Notes under the pieces: model-generated
What the model was told of the DNA's origin: nothing
The model's database searches: none
What the model saw: only the letters and a program-made list of their open reading frames with translations
Source of the DNA: CAVYXF01 sp963772335
Lineage (GTDB): Bacteria; Pseudomonadota; Alphaproteobacteria; Rhizobiales; Rhodomicrobiaceae
NCBI GenBank assembly: GCA_963772335.1
Contig: CAVYXF010000010.1
Span: 62,001-126,000 of the forward strand
Direction of reading: 5' to 3'
Length of the DNA: 64,000 bases
In this document: positions 35,945 to 44,876 of the stretch, piece after piece
Layout of the letters: every line of letters starts with the position of its first letter
How positions within the stretch are numbered: the first letter of the stretch is position 1
Made by a program: the position numbers and the translations under genes

Positions 35945-36041
35945 CGTCATTGCGAGGGCGCGCATGCGCCTGAAGCAATCCAGGGCAGCAACCCGCAGAG
36001 CAAGCGGCTCTGGATTGCTTCGCCTTCGGCTCGCAATGACG
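35945..36041. repeat. Long inverted intergenic repeat
   Basis: The outer arms CGTCATTGCGAG and CTCGCAATGACG are exactly complementary, and GAAGCAATCCAG / CTGGATTGCTTC pair inside them. About 97 bp can fold into one long hairpin. This is the dispersed GTCATTGCGAG palindrome type seen in many alphaproteobacteria, distinct from the GTCATCCCCGCG family elsewhere in the window. It lies between the transketolase and TRAP genes and may act as a processing or attenuation site in the transcript. Confidence 0.75.
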
Positions 36042-36144
36042 GGTGATACGGCGAGGTCAGATGATGATGCTCTAAGCCGCACTCGACCAGGGCACTGAAC
36101 AGGCGCCCGCTCAACAATGACATCAAAAACAGAGAGGAAATGTA

Positions 36145-37152
36145 ATGACCAACGACATGAACCGCCGCACCCTGCTGAAGGCTGCGGGCGTGCTTCTCGC
36201 TGCTCCCGCTGTCATCGGCTCGCCGCGCTCCGCGCGTGCGGCTGTGTCACTGACCTTTGGCCATGGCGCGGCGCCCGGCAATCCGCGTGCGGTGGCGGCC
36301 GAGAAGTTCGCCGAGATCGTCAAGGAGAAGAGCGGCGGCCGCATCACCGTGAAGGTGGCCGGCGCCGAGCAGCTCGGCAACGACGTTGCCATGCTCACAT
36401 CACTGCGCACCGGCGCGCTCGACATCACCGCCAACAGCCAGGGACCGGCGGCCGGCCTTGTGCCGGAGATCGCCGCGCTCGGCCTTCCCTTCCTGTTTGC
36501 CGACAGCGCTGCCGCCTTCAAGGTGCTCGATGGCCCGGTCGGCAAAGAGCTGGACAAGCGCTTCCAGACCGTCGGCATCACCGTGCTGAACTGGTGGGAT
36601 AACGGCATCCGCCACATCACCAATTCCAAGCGCCCAATCGTCAAGCCGGCGGATCTGAGCGGGCTCAAAATCCGCACTCCGTCCGACCCGATGACCATCG
36701 ATATTTTCCAGGCGCTCGGCGCGGCCACCCAGCAGATCGCCTTCAGCGAGCTTTATGTCGCCCTGCAGCAGGGCGTGGTCGATGGCCAGGAGAACCCACT
36801 CGCCAACATCGCCTCGTCCAAGCTCTACGAGGTGAACAAATATATCAGCCTCTCCGCGCATAAATGGGAGAGCACCCCGCTGCTCATGAGCCAGATCGCC
36901 GCCGCCAAACTCCCCGGTGCGGACCGCGACATCGTCAATGCTGCCGCCGTAGAAGCAGCCGGCGTGCAGCGCGGGTTGATGATGGATGCGGCCTCGAAAA
37001 TCCTCGCCGACTTCAAGGCCAACAAGGACGTGGCCGTCAATGACATCGACCGCGACGCTTTCCGCCAGGCTACGGCCAGCGTGGTCAAGAAATGGCAGGA
37101 AAAGCCGTTCGGCGCTTTTGTAAAGCAGCTCGTCGATGCCGCTCGCGTCTGA
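36145..37152 (+). CDS. TRAP transporter substrate-binding protein (DctP family)
   Basis: A 335-residue periplasmic binding protein. The N-terminus MNRRTLLKAAGVLLAAPAVIG carries a twin-arginine-like motif, with a likely cleavage at SARA-AV near residue 32. The DctP fold is shown by LTFGHGAAPGNPRAVAAEKFAEIV and the carboxylate-binding segment LKIRTPSDPM...FSELYVALQQGVVDGQENP. TRAP systems import carboxylate-containing or sugar-acid solutes using the Na+ or H+ gradient. GAGGAAA precedes the ATG. It is the first of the three TRAP genes, downstream of the transketolase genes. Confidence 0.94.
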   Translation: MTNDMNRRTLLKAAGVLLAAPAVIGSPRSARAAVSLTFGHGAAPGNPRAVAAEKFAEIVKEKSGGRITVKVAGAEQLGNDVAMLTSLRTGALDITANSQGPAAGLVPEIAALGLPFLFADSAAAFKVLDGPVGKELDKRFQTVGITVLNWWDNGIRHITNSKRPIVKPADLSGLKIRTPSDPMTIDIFQALGAATQQIAFSELYVALQQGVVDGQENPLANIASSKLYEVNKYISLSAHKWESTPLLMSQIAAAKLPGADRDIVNAAAVEAAGVQRGLMMDAASKILADFKANKDVAVNDIDRDAFRQATASVVKKWQEKPFGAFVKQLVDAARV

Positions 37153-37720
37153 GGCCGATCGATCATCCGCCGCCGGAACGGGGCCGTCACGCAGCCCCGC
37201 CATCCTTGTGGCCGATACGATCGACAACGGGATCCGCCTGATTTGCCGGGCTATGGTCCTCGTTACCATAGTCGCCCTCTTGGGGCTGCTGGGCGCCAAT
37301 GTGCTCGCCCGCTACGTCTTCGCCGAGGGTGGCTTCACCTGGGTCGGTGAAATTCCCGAGCTACTGTTTCCATGGCTGATCGCCGCGGGTGTCGTGCTGG
37401 CGGTGCAGCATGGCGCGCATATCGCTTTCGACATTCTGCTCGGCATGCTGAGGCGCAGCGGCCAGCGCCTGCTGATGGTGTTCATCAACCTGCTGGTCGC
37501 CGCCGCCTATCTGGTGCTGACCCGCACCGCGCTGCAGCTTGCCGATATCGCCGCGATCGAGCGCAGCCCCATCCTCGAAGTGCCGCGCAGCATTGGTTAT
37601 TACGCGCTCACCTTCGCAGCCGTGCTGATGGCGGTCTCATGCCTGACGATCGCGATCCGCGTCGCGCTGATCGGCCCTGAGGCGGCACCGCAACCCAATC
37701 CCGAGGACAGTGTGACATGA
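37136..37720 (+). CDS. TRAP transporter small permease (DctQ family)
   Basis: A 194-residue inner-membrane protein with four hydrophobic helices (about residues 37-60, 75-95, 113-133 and 150-172). It carries the DctQ-type segment FTWVGEIPELLFPWLI. The start overlaps the end of the binding-protein gene by 17 bp, and its end overlaps the large permease start by 4 bp. It forms the membrane complex with DctM. Confidence 0.92.
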   Translation: MPLASEADRSSAAGTGPSRSPAILVADTIDNGIRLICRAMVLVTIVALLGLLGANVLARYVFAEGGFTWVGEIPELLFPWLIAAGVVLAVQHGAHIAFDILLGMLRRSGQRLLMVFINLLVAAAYLVLTRTALQLADIAAIERSPILEVPRSIGYYALTFAAVLMAVSCLTIAIRVALIGPEAAPQPNPEDSVT

Positions 37721-38976
37721 TCTGGGTGCTCATCCTGGTGTTCTTCGGCCTGCTCGCGCTGGGCGTGCCAGTCGCTCATGTTTTGGTGATCGCCTCGGGC
37801 GCCGCGATCCTCACCCAGGGGTCGCTGCCGCTGATGGTGGTCGTACAGCAGATGTACAATCAGACCCAGTCCTTCCCAATGCTGGCGCTGCCGTTCTTCA
37901 TCCTCGCCGGCAGCCTGATGATGAGCGGACGGCTGGGCGAAAACCTGATCAACTTCGCCCGAATGCTGGTGCTACGCTATCGCGGCGGCCTTGCCTCGGT
38001 GACAGTGGTGGGCTCGGCGGTGTTCGGCGGCGTCTCCGGGTCCGCTGTTGCGGACGCCACCGCGCTCGGCTCGATGCTGATCCCCTGGCAGAAGCGCGAG
38101 GGCTACCCCGCCGCGTTCGTTGCCGCAAACAACAGCGCGGCCGCGGTAATCGCCATTCTGATCCCGCCCTCGATCCCGCTGATCCTCTATTCGCTGGTCT
38201 CCGGCGTCTCGGTCAGCGCGCTGTTTCTCGCCGGCGTGCTGCCGGGCATCGCACTGACCACCGGTTTCATTCTGGTGTGCAATCTCTCCGCCCGCCTGCG
38301 CGGCTTCCCCTATGCCCGCGAACCGTTCGACTGGCCGCGCTTCGGCCGGCTGTTCCTCAGCGCCAGCCCGGCACTTGCCATGCCGATCCTCATCCTGGTG
38401 CTGCTCCGCTTCGGCTTTGCGACGCCAACTGAGGTGTCAGTGATGGCGGTGTTCTACGCGCTTGGCGCCGGCCTGTTCGTCTACCGCGACATGAGCTGGA
38501 AGCGCCTCATCGACGCCGTGATGGGCGCCGGTGTCGCGACGGGCGTGGTGATGCTGGTGATCATGGCATCGGCGGCCGTCGGATGGATCATGACCTTCGT
38601 CCAGGCGCCGCAGCTCTTCGCCGACTGGTGTCTCCAAACTCTACAGTCGCCCTGGCTCATTATCCTGGCGATGAATGCCATCATGCTGGTCGCCGGCATG
38701 TTCATCGATCTGCCCGCCGCCATCCTGCTCCTGGCGCCGATCTTCGTGCCGCTCGCGACGGCAATCCATCTCGACCTCCTGCAGCTCGGGATCGTAATGG
38801 TGATCAACCTCGCCATCGGGCTGTTCACGCCGCCGGTTGGAACGACGCTGTTCATTTCCAGCTCGATCGCCCGCGTCACGTTGCTCGAGACCACGCGCGA
38901 GCTGTGGCCGTATTACCTAGCCGCGCTGACCGTCCTTGCACTGTTTAGCTACGTCCCCGCGCTGACGATGGGGTAA
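37717..38976 (+). CDS. TRAP transporter large permease (DctM family)
   Basis: A 419-residue integral membrane protein with about 12 hydrophobic helices. Family hallmarks include LPFFILAGSLMMSGRLG, VFGGVSGSAVADATALGSMLIP and INLAIGLFTPPVGTTLF. It is the ion-coupled translocation subunit working with the DctQ and DctP genes just upstream. It is the last gene of the SDR-transketolase-TRAP run, and a convergent ABC operon ends 31 bp away. Confidence 0.94.
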   Translation: MIWVLILVFFGLLALGVPVAHVLVIASGAAILTQGSLPLMVVVQQMYNQTQSFPMLALPFFILAGSLMMSGRLGENLINFARMLVLRYRGGLASVTVVGSAVFGGVSGSAVADATALGSMLIPWQKREGYPAAFVAANNSAAAVIAILIPPSIPLILYSLVSGVSVSALFLAGVLPGIALTTGFILVCNLSARLRGFPYAREPFDWPRFGRLFLSASPALAMPILILVLLRFGFATPTEVSVMAVFYALGAGLFVYRDMSWKRLIDAVMGAGVATGVVMLVIMASAAVGWIMTFVQAPQLFADWCLQTLQSPWLIILAMNAIMLVAGMFIDLPAAILLLAPIFVPLATAIHLDLLQLGIVMVINLAIGLFTPPVGTTLFISSSIARVTLLETTRELWPYYLAALTVLALFSYVPALTMG

Positions 38977-39007
38977 CACAGGCCAAGACCCGGCACAGGC
39001 GGTTGCG

Positions 39008-39865
39008 TTATTGGCGCCAGGGGGTCAGCAGGCGCTCGATCTTGCCGACGATGTAGGTGAGGACGAGCGCCAGCGAGATGGTGACGGTCAGCGCCGCGAA
39101 CACCTTCGGCACGATGTAAAGGCTCCCCGCCTTGAAGATCGCATGGCCGAGACCTTCGGATGAGGACATGAACTCACCGATGATCGCCCCGATCAGCGCG
39201 AAGCCGACCGTCAGCTTGAGGCCGGCGAAGATATCGCCGAGCGAGGCAGGCACGATCAGCTTGCGGAAGATATGGCCTTTCGAGGCGCCAAGCGTGCGCA
39301 TCAGGTTGATCTGGTCGGGATCGACCGTCATCGCGCCCTTATAGGCCGTGACCAGCGCCACCACGACGACCGAAAGCGTCGCCATCGCCACCTTGGAGGC
39401 GAGCCCGGTGCCGAACCAGATGATGCAGATCGGCGCAAGAGCGATGATCGGGATCGAGCCGAGCGCGATGATGAAGGGCTGCACGACGCGGGAGATGAAT
39501 TTCGAGTACCACAGCGCGAGACCCAAGAGCGTGCCCATCACGTTGCCCAGCACGAAGCCGAGCAGCGTCTCCATGCCGGTGACGCGGGTATCGTTGATGA
39601 GGCTGCCGTCCCGCCACATCTGCACGAGAAAGCCCCAGATCGCGCTCGGCGAGCCGAACAGGAAGGCATTCAGCTTCACGCTGGCAGTGGCGAACTCCCA
39701 AAGCCCCAGCAGGATCGCCAGCAGGCCGAGCTGGCATGCGAGGATGAGGAGTCCGCCGCGCACGCCGCGCGCCATCCGGCGCATGCGATAGGACGTTGCG
39801 CTTTGCGCGTCGAGGTTCGGGGACACCGGCATGGGGTGACCGATAGCCTCCCGCTCGATCGTCAT
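39008..39865 (-). CDS. ABC permease, nitrate/sulfonate/taurine type (SsuC/TauC-like)
   Basis: A 285-residue permease with six or so hydrophobic helices and the BPD_transp_1 EAA loop (RTLGASKGHIFRKLIVPASLGDIFAG). It works with the ATPase whose gene overlaps its start by 4 bp and with the NMT1-type binding protein upstream. The group moves sulfonates, nitrate, aromatic sulfonates or thiamine precursors. No desulfonation or assimilation enzyme is adjacent, so the substrate is unknown. Confidence 0.91.
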   Translation of the reverse strand: MTIEREAIGHPMPVSPNLDAQSATSYRMRRMARGVRGGLLILACQLGLLAILLGLWEFATASVKLNAFLFGSPSAIWGFLVQMWRDGSLINDTRVTGMETLLGFVLGNVMGTLLGLALWYSKFISRVVQPFIIALGSIPIIALAPICIIWFGTGLASKVAMATLSVVVVALVTAYKGAMTVDPDQINLMRTLGASKGHIFRKLIVPASLGDIFAGLKLTVGFALIGAIIGEFMSSSEGLGHAIFKAGSLYIVPKVFAALTVTISLALVLTYIVGKIERLLTPWRQ

Positions 39866-40695
39866 GCCCGCCCTCCGACCTCTAACTCGCTCCAGATGGC
39901 GCGAATGAATTCGTTGAAGCGTGGGGCCTCGCGCGCGGCCATCATGTCGGTGCGATCCACGTCGATATCGATGTCGTGCACGGCGCGGATACGGGCCGGC
40001 CGGTGTGACAGCACGATCACCCGGTCGGAAAGCGACACCGCTTCCTCGATGTCGTGGGTGATGAGCAGCAGCGAGCGCTTCTGGCTTCGGATGAGCCTCG
40101 CCATGTCGTTTTCCAGGACCAGCTTGGTCTGGAAATCGAGCGCGGCGAAGGGCTCGTCGAGCAACAGCACCTCGGGCTCGTTCGCCAGCGTGCGCGCAAG
40201 CGCCACCCGCTGGCGCATACCACCGGAGAGCGCGGAAGGGTAGTAATCGTGGAAGCCGGCAAGGCCGATGGTGTCGAGGAGCTGGCGGGCGCGGGTCTGG
40301 CGCTCGCCGCGCGGCACGTTATGGATTTCGAGCCCGAGCGTGACGTTGTAGAGCGCGGTTCGCCAGGGAAGCAGCAGGTCCTTCTGCAACATGTAGCCGA
40401 CGCGCTTGGGCATGCCGGTGGTCACGTCGCCATACCAGGCAACCTGGCCGCCCGAGAGCGGCAGGAGCCCGCAGAGCAGGTTGAGCAGCGTGCTCTTGCC
40501 GCATCCGGATGGCCCGACGATGCTGACGATCTCGCCGGAGCCGAGCGAGAAGGAGATGTCGGCGATGACCTCGGAGATCACTCCGGTGTCCTCGCCGAAC
40601 ACCTTGCGGATGCGGCTGACGGCCAGGGGCGGGACAGCCTGCTTTCCCGCCCGCGTCGACAACTGTTCCTCAGACCCTAGGTTCATCGACACCAT
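39862..40695 (-). CDS. ABC ATPase, nitrate/sulfonate/taurine type (SsuB/TauB-like)
   Basis: A 277-residue ATPase. Walker A is VGPSGCGKSTLL, the Q-loop region is GYMLQKDLLLPW, the signature is LSGGMRQRVALA, Walker B is VLLLDEPFAAL, and the His switch is LLITHDIEEAVSLSD. All motifs are canonical for the SsuB/TauB/NrtD group. It lies 21 bp after the binding-protein gene and overlaps the permease gene. A 30-residue N-terminal stretch before the ATPase fold is unremarkable. Confidence 0.93.
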   Translation of the reverse strand: MVSMNLGSEEQLSTRAGKQAVPPLAVSRIRKVFGEDTGVISEVIADISFSLGSGEIVSIVGPSGCGKSTLLNLLCGLLPLSGGQVAWYGDVTTGMPKRVGYMLQKDLLLPWRTALYNVTLGLEIHNVPRGERQTRARQLLDTIGLAGFHDYYPSALSGGMRQRVALARTLANEPEVLLLDEPFAALDFQTKLVLENDMARLIRSQKRSLLLITHDIEEAVSLSDRVIVLSHRPARIRAVHDIDIDVDRTDMMAAREAPRFNEFIRAIWSELEVGGRA

Positions 40696-40716
40696 GCGGT
40701 CTTCGCCTCTTCAAGG

Positions 40717-41718
40717 CTATTTCGGCGCCTTGACGTTTTCCGCCGCCTTCACCGCTTTTTCGGCATAGGAGTTGTCGATGACCTGATCCATCGGGATGGA
40801 ATATTTCACATTGCCGAGGAATTTCTGCATGGCCATCAGATTGTTCCACTCGTCAGCCTGAGTGACGACGGTCTCTGCCGGAATCTTGTACTGGATCTCG
40901 GCATCGATCGCCTTATCGACAACGTCGCCGGCAATGTCCGGAAACTCCATTCGTGCGACCTTCTTGGCATAGGCCGGGTCGGAATAGACGAGGCGTCCGG
41001 CCTCCTCGAAGGACTTCACCAGCGCGGCGACTATATCAGGATTGGCCGCGGCATAGTCCGGCAGCACCATGATGCCTGTGTTACAAAACGGCCCGACATA
41101 TTTGGCGAAGTCGAAAACGATCTTGGCACCCTGGGATTCGGCTGCCGCGACGCTTGGCTGATAGGCGACCGCCATATCGGCCTGACCGGCGAGCATTGCG
41201 CCGATCTCGGTGCCGGGATTGACCTCGAGGATCTTGGTGTCGGCCTGGGGCTTGAGGCCGTTGTCGAGCAGCAGCTTCTTGGTGACGCTGAAATTGGTGT
41301 TGGGGTCGGGGGACGTCACGACGGTGAGGCCCTTGAACTGCTTGGGGTCGGTCAGCACGGCCAGGTTCTTCGACACGCCGAAATAATGGGCGCGCTGTAT
41401 GACGGTGCCGACGACGATGCCAGGGCCGCCCGCCTCGCGCGACATCTGCACCATGGTGGCGTCGCCGATGGCGAAGGGCGAGCTTTTGCCGAGCACGGCG
41501 GCGAAGGCCTGAGTGTCGCCGCCCGCGGCCGAAAGCTTCAGCTTCAGGCCGTTTTTCTCGAAAATGCCGGCATGCTGGCCGACATAGAGATTGATGTAGC
41601 CAAGGTTATGGACAGCCTCGACAAAGTTGATCTCTTTGATCTCGGCAGCCTGTGCGCGTCCAAGGGCGGCCGTGAGCGCGATCAGCGCAACGGCCGCGCT
41701 CCATTTGAGAGATGCCAT
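40717..41718 (-). CDS. ABC substrate-binding protein, NMT1/SsuA-like
   Basis: A 333-residue periplasmic protein with a Sec signal peptide (MASLKWSAAVALIALTAAL, cleavage after AQA near residue 24). The NMT1/THI5-like fold shows INLYVGQHAGIFEKNGL and FAIGDATMVQ. The ATG at 41718 is chosen because GAGGAA lies upstream; the frame extends to 41874 but without similarity. It heads the operon with the ATPase and permease genes. A wide AT-rich gap to the divergent SDR gene should hold the promoters. Confidence 0.92.
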   Translation of the reverse strand: MASLKWSAAVALIALTAALGRAQAAEIKEINFVEAVHNLGYINLYVGQHAGIFEKNGLKLKLSAAGGDTQAFAAVLGKSSPFAIGDATMVQMSREAGGPGIVVGTVIQRAHYFGVSKNLAVLTDPKQFKGLTVVTSPDPNTNFSVTKKLLLDNGLKPQADTKILEVNPGTEIGAMLAGQADMAVAYQPSVAAAESQGAKIVFDFAKYVGPFCNTGIMVLPDYAAANPDIVAALVKSFEEAGRLVYSDPAYAKKVARMEFPDIAGDVVDKAIDAEIQYKIPAETVVTQADEWNNLMAMQKFLGNVKYSIPMDQVIDNSYAEKAVKAAENVKAPK

Positions 41719-42249
41719 GATGCGTTCCTCTTCATGGGGCGAATAGACGGAATAAATCCGGTGATGGTGATTGGCGCGCATCGGTGCGCAAGCAAGGGCA
41801 CCCGAAACGGGCCCGCGGACGTCGGCACGTTCTGCCGATTTCAAGTGGGAGCTGAGGAAAGCAGTGATCGACACTGATCAACGGTACGGCTTGCCACTCT
41901 CACAGTGAGTATCTTCACACAGGAAACGAGAGGTGTCGATAACTTGTGATGTTCATCGTGCCGACGTTTCGCAGAACTATTGATATTGATTATTTTACAA
42001 TCACTTGGTGATTTTTTATTCAGTGCGAAGGTATTTTGAAGGCTGGGCGAGCATTTGGAGGGCCGAGGGAAGAAACGGCCACGCTTCGCAACATCGGAGC
42101 GGCTCAACCAAGCGGCTTGGACAGTGCGCCAGCGCGTTTCGTGATAGGCTGCGATTGCGCTGGCGGTCGCCACATCGCGCAGGCATCCGAGACGGATTTG
42201 GCGCGAAGTTTGCTGCTCGGGTGCGGATATATTAGGGGAGAAAAGAGCC
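41719..42249. other. 531-bp divergent intergenic region with AT-rich segment and small palindrome
   Basis: No convincing gene is seen. The part from 41970 to 42040 is strongly AT-rich against a GC-rich background. It contains the palindrome AATCAC-TTG-GTGATT (41999-42013) followed by TTTT. It could be the operator or promoter of the divergent ABC and SDR genes. Short frames at 42005-42266 look like random translations and lack a good ribosome-binding site. Confidence 0.5.
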
Positions 42250-43011
42250 ATGGATCTGCAGCTTAAGGGCCTGAAGGCCATTGTCACGGGCGGCACCAAG
42301 GGGATCGGGCGAGCGATCGCGGAAACGCTAGCCGCCGAAGGCGCCGATGTCGCTATCTGCGCGCGCAATGCCGCTGAGGTGAGCGAGGCCGTGGCGGCGC
42401 TCACGGCGAAAGGCGTGAAGGCGAGCGGCAAGGTGGTAGATGTGTCCGACGGACCCGCTCTGGCGGCCTGGGTGCAGGAGGCGGGTACGGATTTCGGCGG
42501 GCTCGATATTGTGGTGGCCAATGTCAGCGCGCTGGCGATCCCGGATGAAGAGGAGAACTGGACCAAGACATTTGAGACCGACCTGATGGGAACGGTGCGG
42601 CTGGTAAATGCGGCCATGCCGTTTCTGGAGAAAAGCAAGGCTGCGGCCATTGTGACGATTTCCAGCGTATCGGGCCGTGAGATCGATTTCGCCGCCGGCC
42701 CTTATGGCACCTTCAAGGCGGCGATCATCCACTATACGCAAGGGCTCGCCAACCAGCTTGCGGGCAAGGGAATTCGTGCCAACACGGTCTCGCCGGGCAA
42801 CACCTATTTCGAGGGCGGCGTCTGGCACAAGATCAAGGACGGCAATCCCGAGCTGTACAAAACCGCTCTCGACCTCAACCCTACCGGCCGGATGGGCACG
42901 CCGCAGGAGATGGCGAACGCCGCGGTATTCCTCGCCAGCCCCGCCGCGAGCTTCATCACCGGCACCAATCTGGTGGTTGATGGCGCATTGACGCGCGGCG
43001 TGCAGTTCTAA
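42250..43011 (+). CDS. SDR-family oxidoreductase (FabG-like)
   Basis: A 253-residue SDR. The cofactor motif is VTGGTKGIGRAI, with CARNAAEV suggesting NADP. The NNAG motif is altered to VANVSA. The catalytic Ser is in ISSVSGRE and Tyr-x-x-x-Lys is YGTFKAA. The C-terminus FITGTNLVVDGALTRGVQF is typical. GGGGAGAAAAG lies before the ATG. It is divergent from the SsuA-like operon and convergent with formamidase across a strong hairpin. The substrate is unknown. Confidence 0.9.
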   Translation: MDLQLKGLKAIVTGGTKGIGRAIAETLAAEGADVAICARNAAEVSEAVAALTAKGVKASGKVVDVSDGPALAAWVQEAGTDFGGLDIVVANVSALAIPDEEENWTKTFETDLMGTVRLVNAAMPFLEKSKAAAIVTISSVSGREIDFAAGPYGTFKAAIIHYTQGLANQLAGKGIRANTVSPGNTYFEGGVWHKIKDGNPELYKTALDLNPTGRMGTPQEMANAAVFLASPAASFITGTNLVVDGALTRGVQF

Positions 43012-43019
43012 GCGCTTAC

Positions 43020-43042
43020 GGGGGCCGGCATGAGCCGCCCCC
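43020..43042. terminator. Strong GC hairpin between convergent SDR and formamidase genes
   Basis: GGGGG-C-CGGC, a 4-base loop ATGA, then GCCG-CCCCC form a 9-bp stem with one bulge. It lies 8 bp after the SDR stop and 34 bp from the formamidase stop. There is no long T-tract on either side, so a bidirectional terminator is plausible but not certain. Confidence 0.45.
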
Positions 43043-43076
43043 GCCTCATCGTTTGTTGCTCGAGCAAGCGGGCCGG

Positions 43077-44066
43077 TCAGGCTCCGACAATCGACTTTTT
43101 CACCGAAGCGCCGAGGGTATATTTCGGATCGACCATATTGCCGAGCCGAACGCGGCCGCACTGCGTCAGCAGCATATAGGCGTCCAGCTCCTCGAAGCCG
43201 AAATCGGCGGCCATCCAGCGGATCAGCTCGCGATAGGCGATGCGCGCGGCATCCTCCATCGGGCGCCCGGACCCGATGGTCATGATGAAGTTCTCCGTCT
43301 CGAGCCGCGGCCATTTGAAGGTCCAGCCCTTGATGAGATCGATCTGGAGGGTGGTGACCGTCGGATGCTCGATAGCGACGCCGCACAGCTCCCCATCCCC
43401 CTGCGCCGCGTGGCAGTCGCCGACATAAAGCAGCGCGCCTTTGGTGTGCACGGGCAGATAGATGATGGCGCCGACGCCGACATCGGGCAGGTCCATGTTG
43501 CCGCCGTAATAGTCGGGGACCAGGGAGGAGATCGCCTCGATCTCGGGCGAGGTGCCGATGGTGCCGATGAACGGCTCATAGGGCAGCTTGATCTTGTCGC
43601 TCCAATAGACCCACTGCTCGTCGACATTCACCTTCTTGACGCGCTCGGGCAGCGGCTGGTTGAGCATGGCGGTGTCGCCGGTGCCGACCAGGCCGCCGAA
43701 CTCGGTGATCAGCGTCGTGGTGCCGACCGGCTGCGGTCCGCGCGGCTTGATCGACTGGATGTGGACGGCGAGGCAGTCGCCCTTCTCGGCGCCATTGATG
43801 TAGACCGGGCCATTCTGCGGGTTAAGATAGGGGAAGTTGAGGATGTCGCTCGGCTTGTCGCTCTCGCTCTTGATCGCGCCCTCGAAGGCGTCGTGGGTCT
43901 CGAAGGAGATCACCGCGCCGGGATCGACCTTGAGCACCGGCTCGACATAGGGGCCGTAGACGTAGTGGTATTTGCCTTGGCTTTCCTCGGTGATCGCATG
44001 CGTGCTGGTCGCCTTCCCGCCCGCGACGCCGCGCTTCACCATGTAGGATGACTCTGTCCAGGACAT
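43077..44066 (-). CDS. fmdA: Formamidase/acetamidase (FmdA_AmdA family)
   Basis: A 329-residue amidase of the metal-dependent FmdA/AmdA family, which hydrolyses formamide or acetamide to ammonia and the acid. Characteristic segments are GPYVEPVLKVDPGAVISFETHDAFEG, LNPQNGPVYINGAEKGDCLAV and LYVGDCHAAQGDGELCG, with the conserved His/Asp/Glu cluster. The ATG at 44066 has AGGAGAA upstream. It is the last gene of the amide operon, after two ATPase genes. It supplies the catabolic reason for the AmiC/AmiR sensors and the urea/amide-type transporter. Confidence 0.93.
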   Translation of the reverse strand: MSWTESSYMVKRGVAGGKATSTHAITEESQGKYHYVYGPYVEPVLKVDPGAVISFETHDAFEGAIKSESDKPSDILNFPYLNPQNGPVYINGAEKGDCLAVHIQSIKPRGPQPVGTTTLITEFGGLVGTGDTAMLNQPLPERVKKVNVDEQWVYWSDKIKLPYEPFIGTIGTSPEIEAISSLVPDYYGGNMDLPDVGVGAIIYLPVHTKGALLYVGDCHAAQGDGELCGVAIEHPTVTTLQIDLIKGWTFKWPRLETENFIMTIGSGRPMEDAARIAYRELIRWMAADFGFEELDAYMLLTQCGRVRLGNMVDPKYTLGASVKKSIVGA

Positions 44067-44147
44067 TGGGTTCTCCTCTTGGACGTTTGCGTTTCCAGCT
44101 CTCAGTGACAATCGTGGACGTGGTAGGTCTCGTCTTCATTTCTGGCG

Positions 44148-44876
44148 TCAGACGGACAGATAGCGTCGGATCACGGCGCGGTCGTTGAGGTCCTCTGGCG
44201 CGGCCTCCTCGACGATGCGGCCTTTGTCCATCACATAGCAGCGCTGCGCCATGGCGCGGATCAGATCGACATTCTGCTCGACAAAGACCACGGTTACGCT
44301 ATCGCGGCGGTTCAGCTCGACCATGGTGCGCCCGATCTCCCCGACGATCGAGGGCTGAATGCCCTCCGACGGCTCGTCCAGCAGAATGAGGCTGGGCTTG
44401 CCGACCAGAACGCGGCCGATGGCGAGCTGCTGCTGCTGGCCGCCGGACATGGTGCCGGCACGCTGGCGCCGCCGCTCGGCAAGGATCGGCAGGAGCGAAT
44501 AGACCCGATCATAGTCCGCCGATGTGGCGCCGCCGCTGATCGAGGCGCCAACCTTCAGATTCTCCTCCACGCTCATACGCGGGAACACGTCGCGACCCTG
44601 GGGAACATAGCCGATGCCGAGGCGGGCACGGCTGTGGGCGGGCATCGCTGTAATGGATTTGCCCTTGAAGGTGGTTTCGCCCGATGTCGCGGGCAAAAGG
44701 CCGATCAGCGCCTTCATCAGCGTCGATTTGCCCACGCCATTGCGGCCGATCACCGCGACGATCTCGCCCTCGCGCACCTCCAGATTGACGCCCTGCAGCA
44801 CCGGCTTGCCGCCATAGCCAGAGCCAAGCCCCGCGCATGAGAGGATCACCTCCTTACGCGTTCCCTGGTTATGCAT
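44148..44876 (-). CDS. Amide/urea-type ABC ATPase (UrtE-like)
   Basis: A 242-residue ATPase. Walker A is IGRNGVGKSTLMKALIG, the form typical of UrtE/FmdF rather than LivF. GYVPQGRDVFPRMSVEEN follows, the signature is MSGGQQQQLAIGR, and Walker B is LILLDEPSEGIQPS. It overlaps the preceding ATPase gene by 8 bp. It forms the ATPase pair for import of short-chain amides or urea. Confidence 0.93.
   Translation of the reverse strand: MHNQGTRKEVILSCAGLGSGYGGKPVLQGVNLEVREGEIVAVIGRNGVGKSTLMKALIGLLPATSGETTFKGKSITAMPAHSRARLGIGYVPQGRDVFPRMSVEENLKVGASISGGATSADYDRVYSLLPILAERRRQRAGTMSGGQQQQLAIGRVLVGKPSLILLDEPSEGIQPSIVGEIGRTMVELNRRDSVTVVFVEQNVDLIRAMAQRCYVMDKGRIVEEAAPEDLNDRAVIRRYLSV

Noticed and set aside
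42005..42266. Short open frames in the divergent gap between the SsuA-like and SDR genes.
   Set aside because: No ribosome-binding site and composition like random translation; one overlaps the true SDR start.
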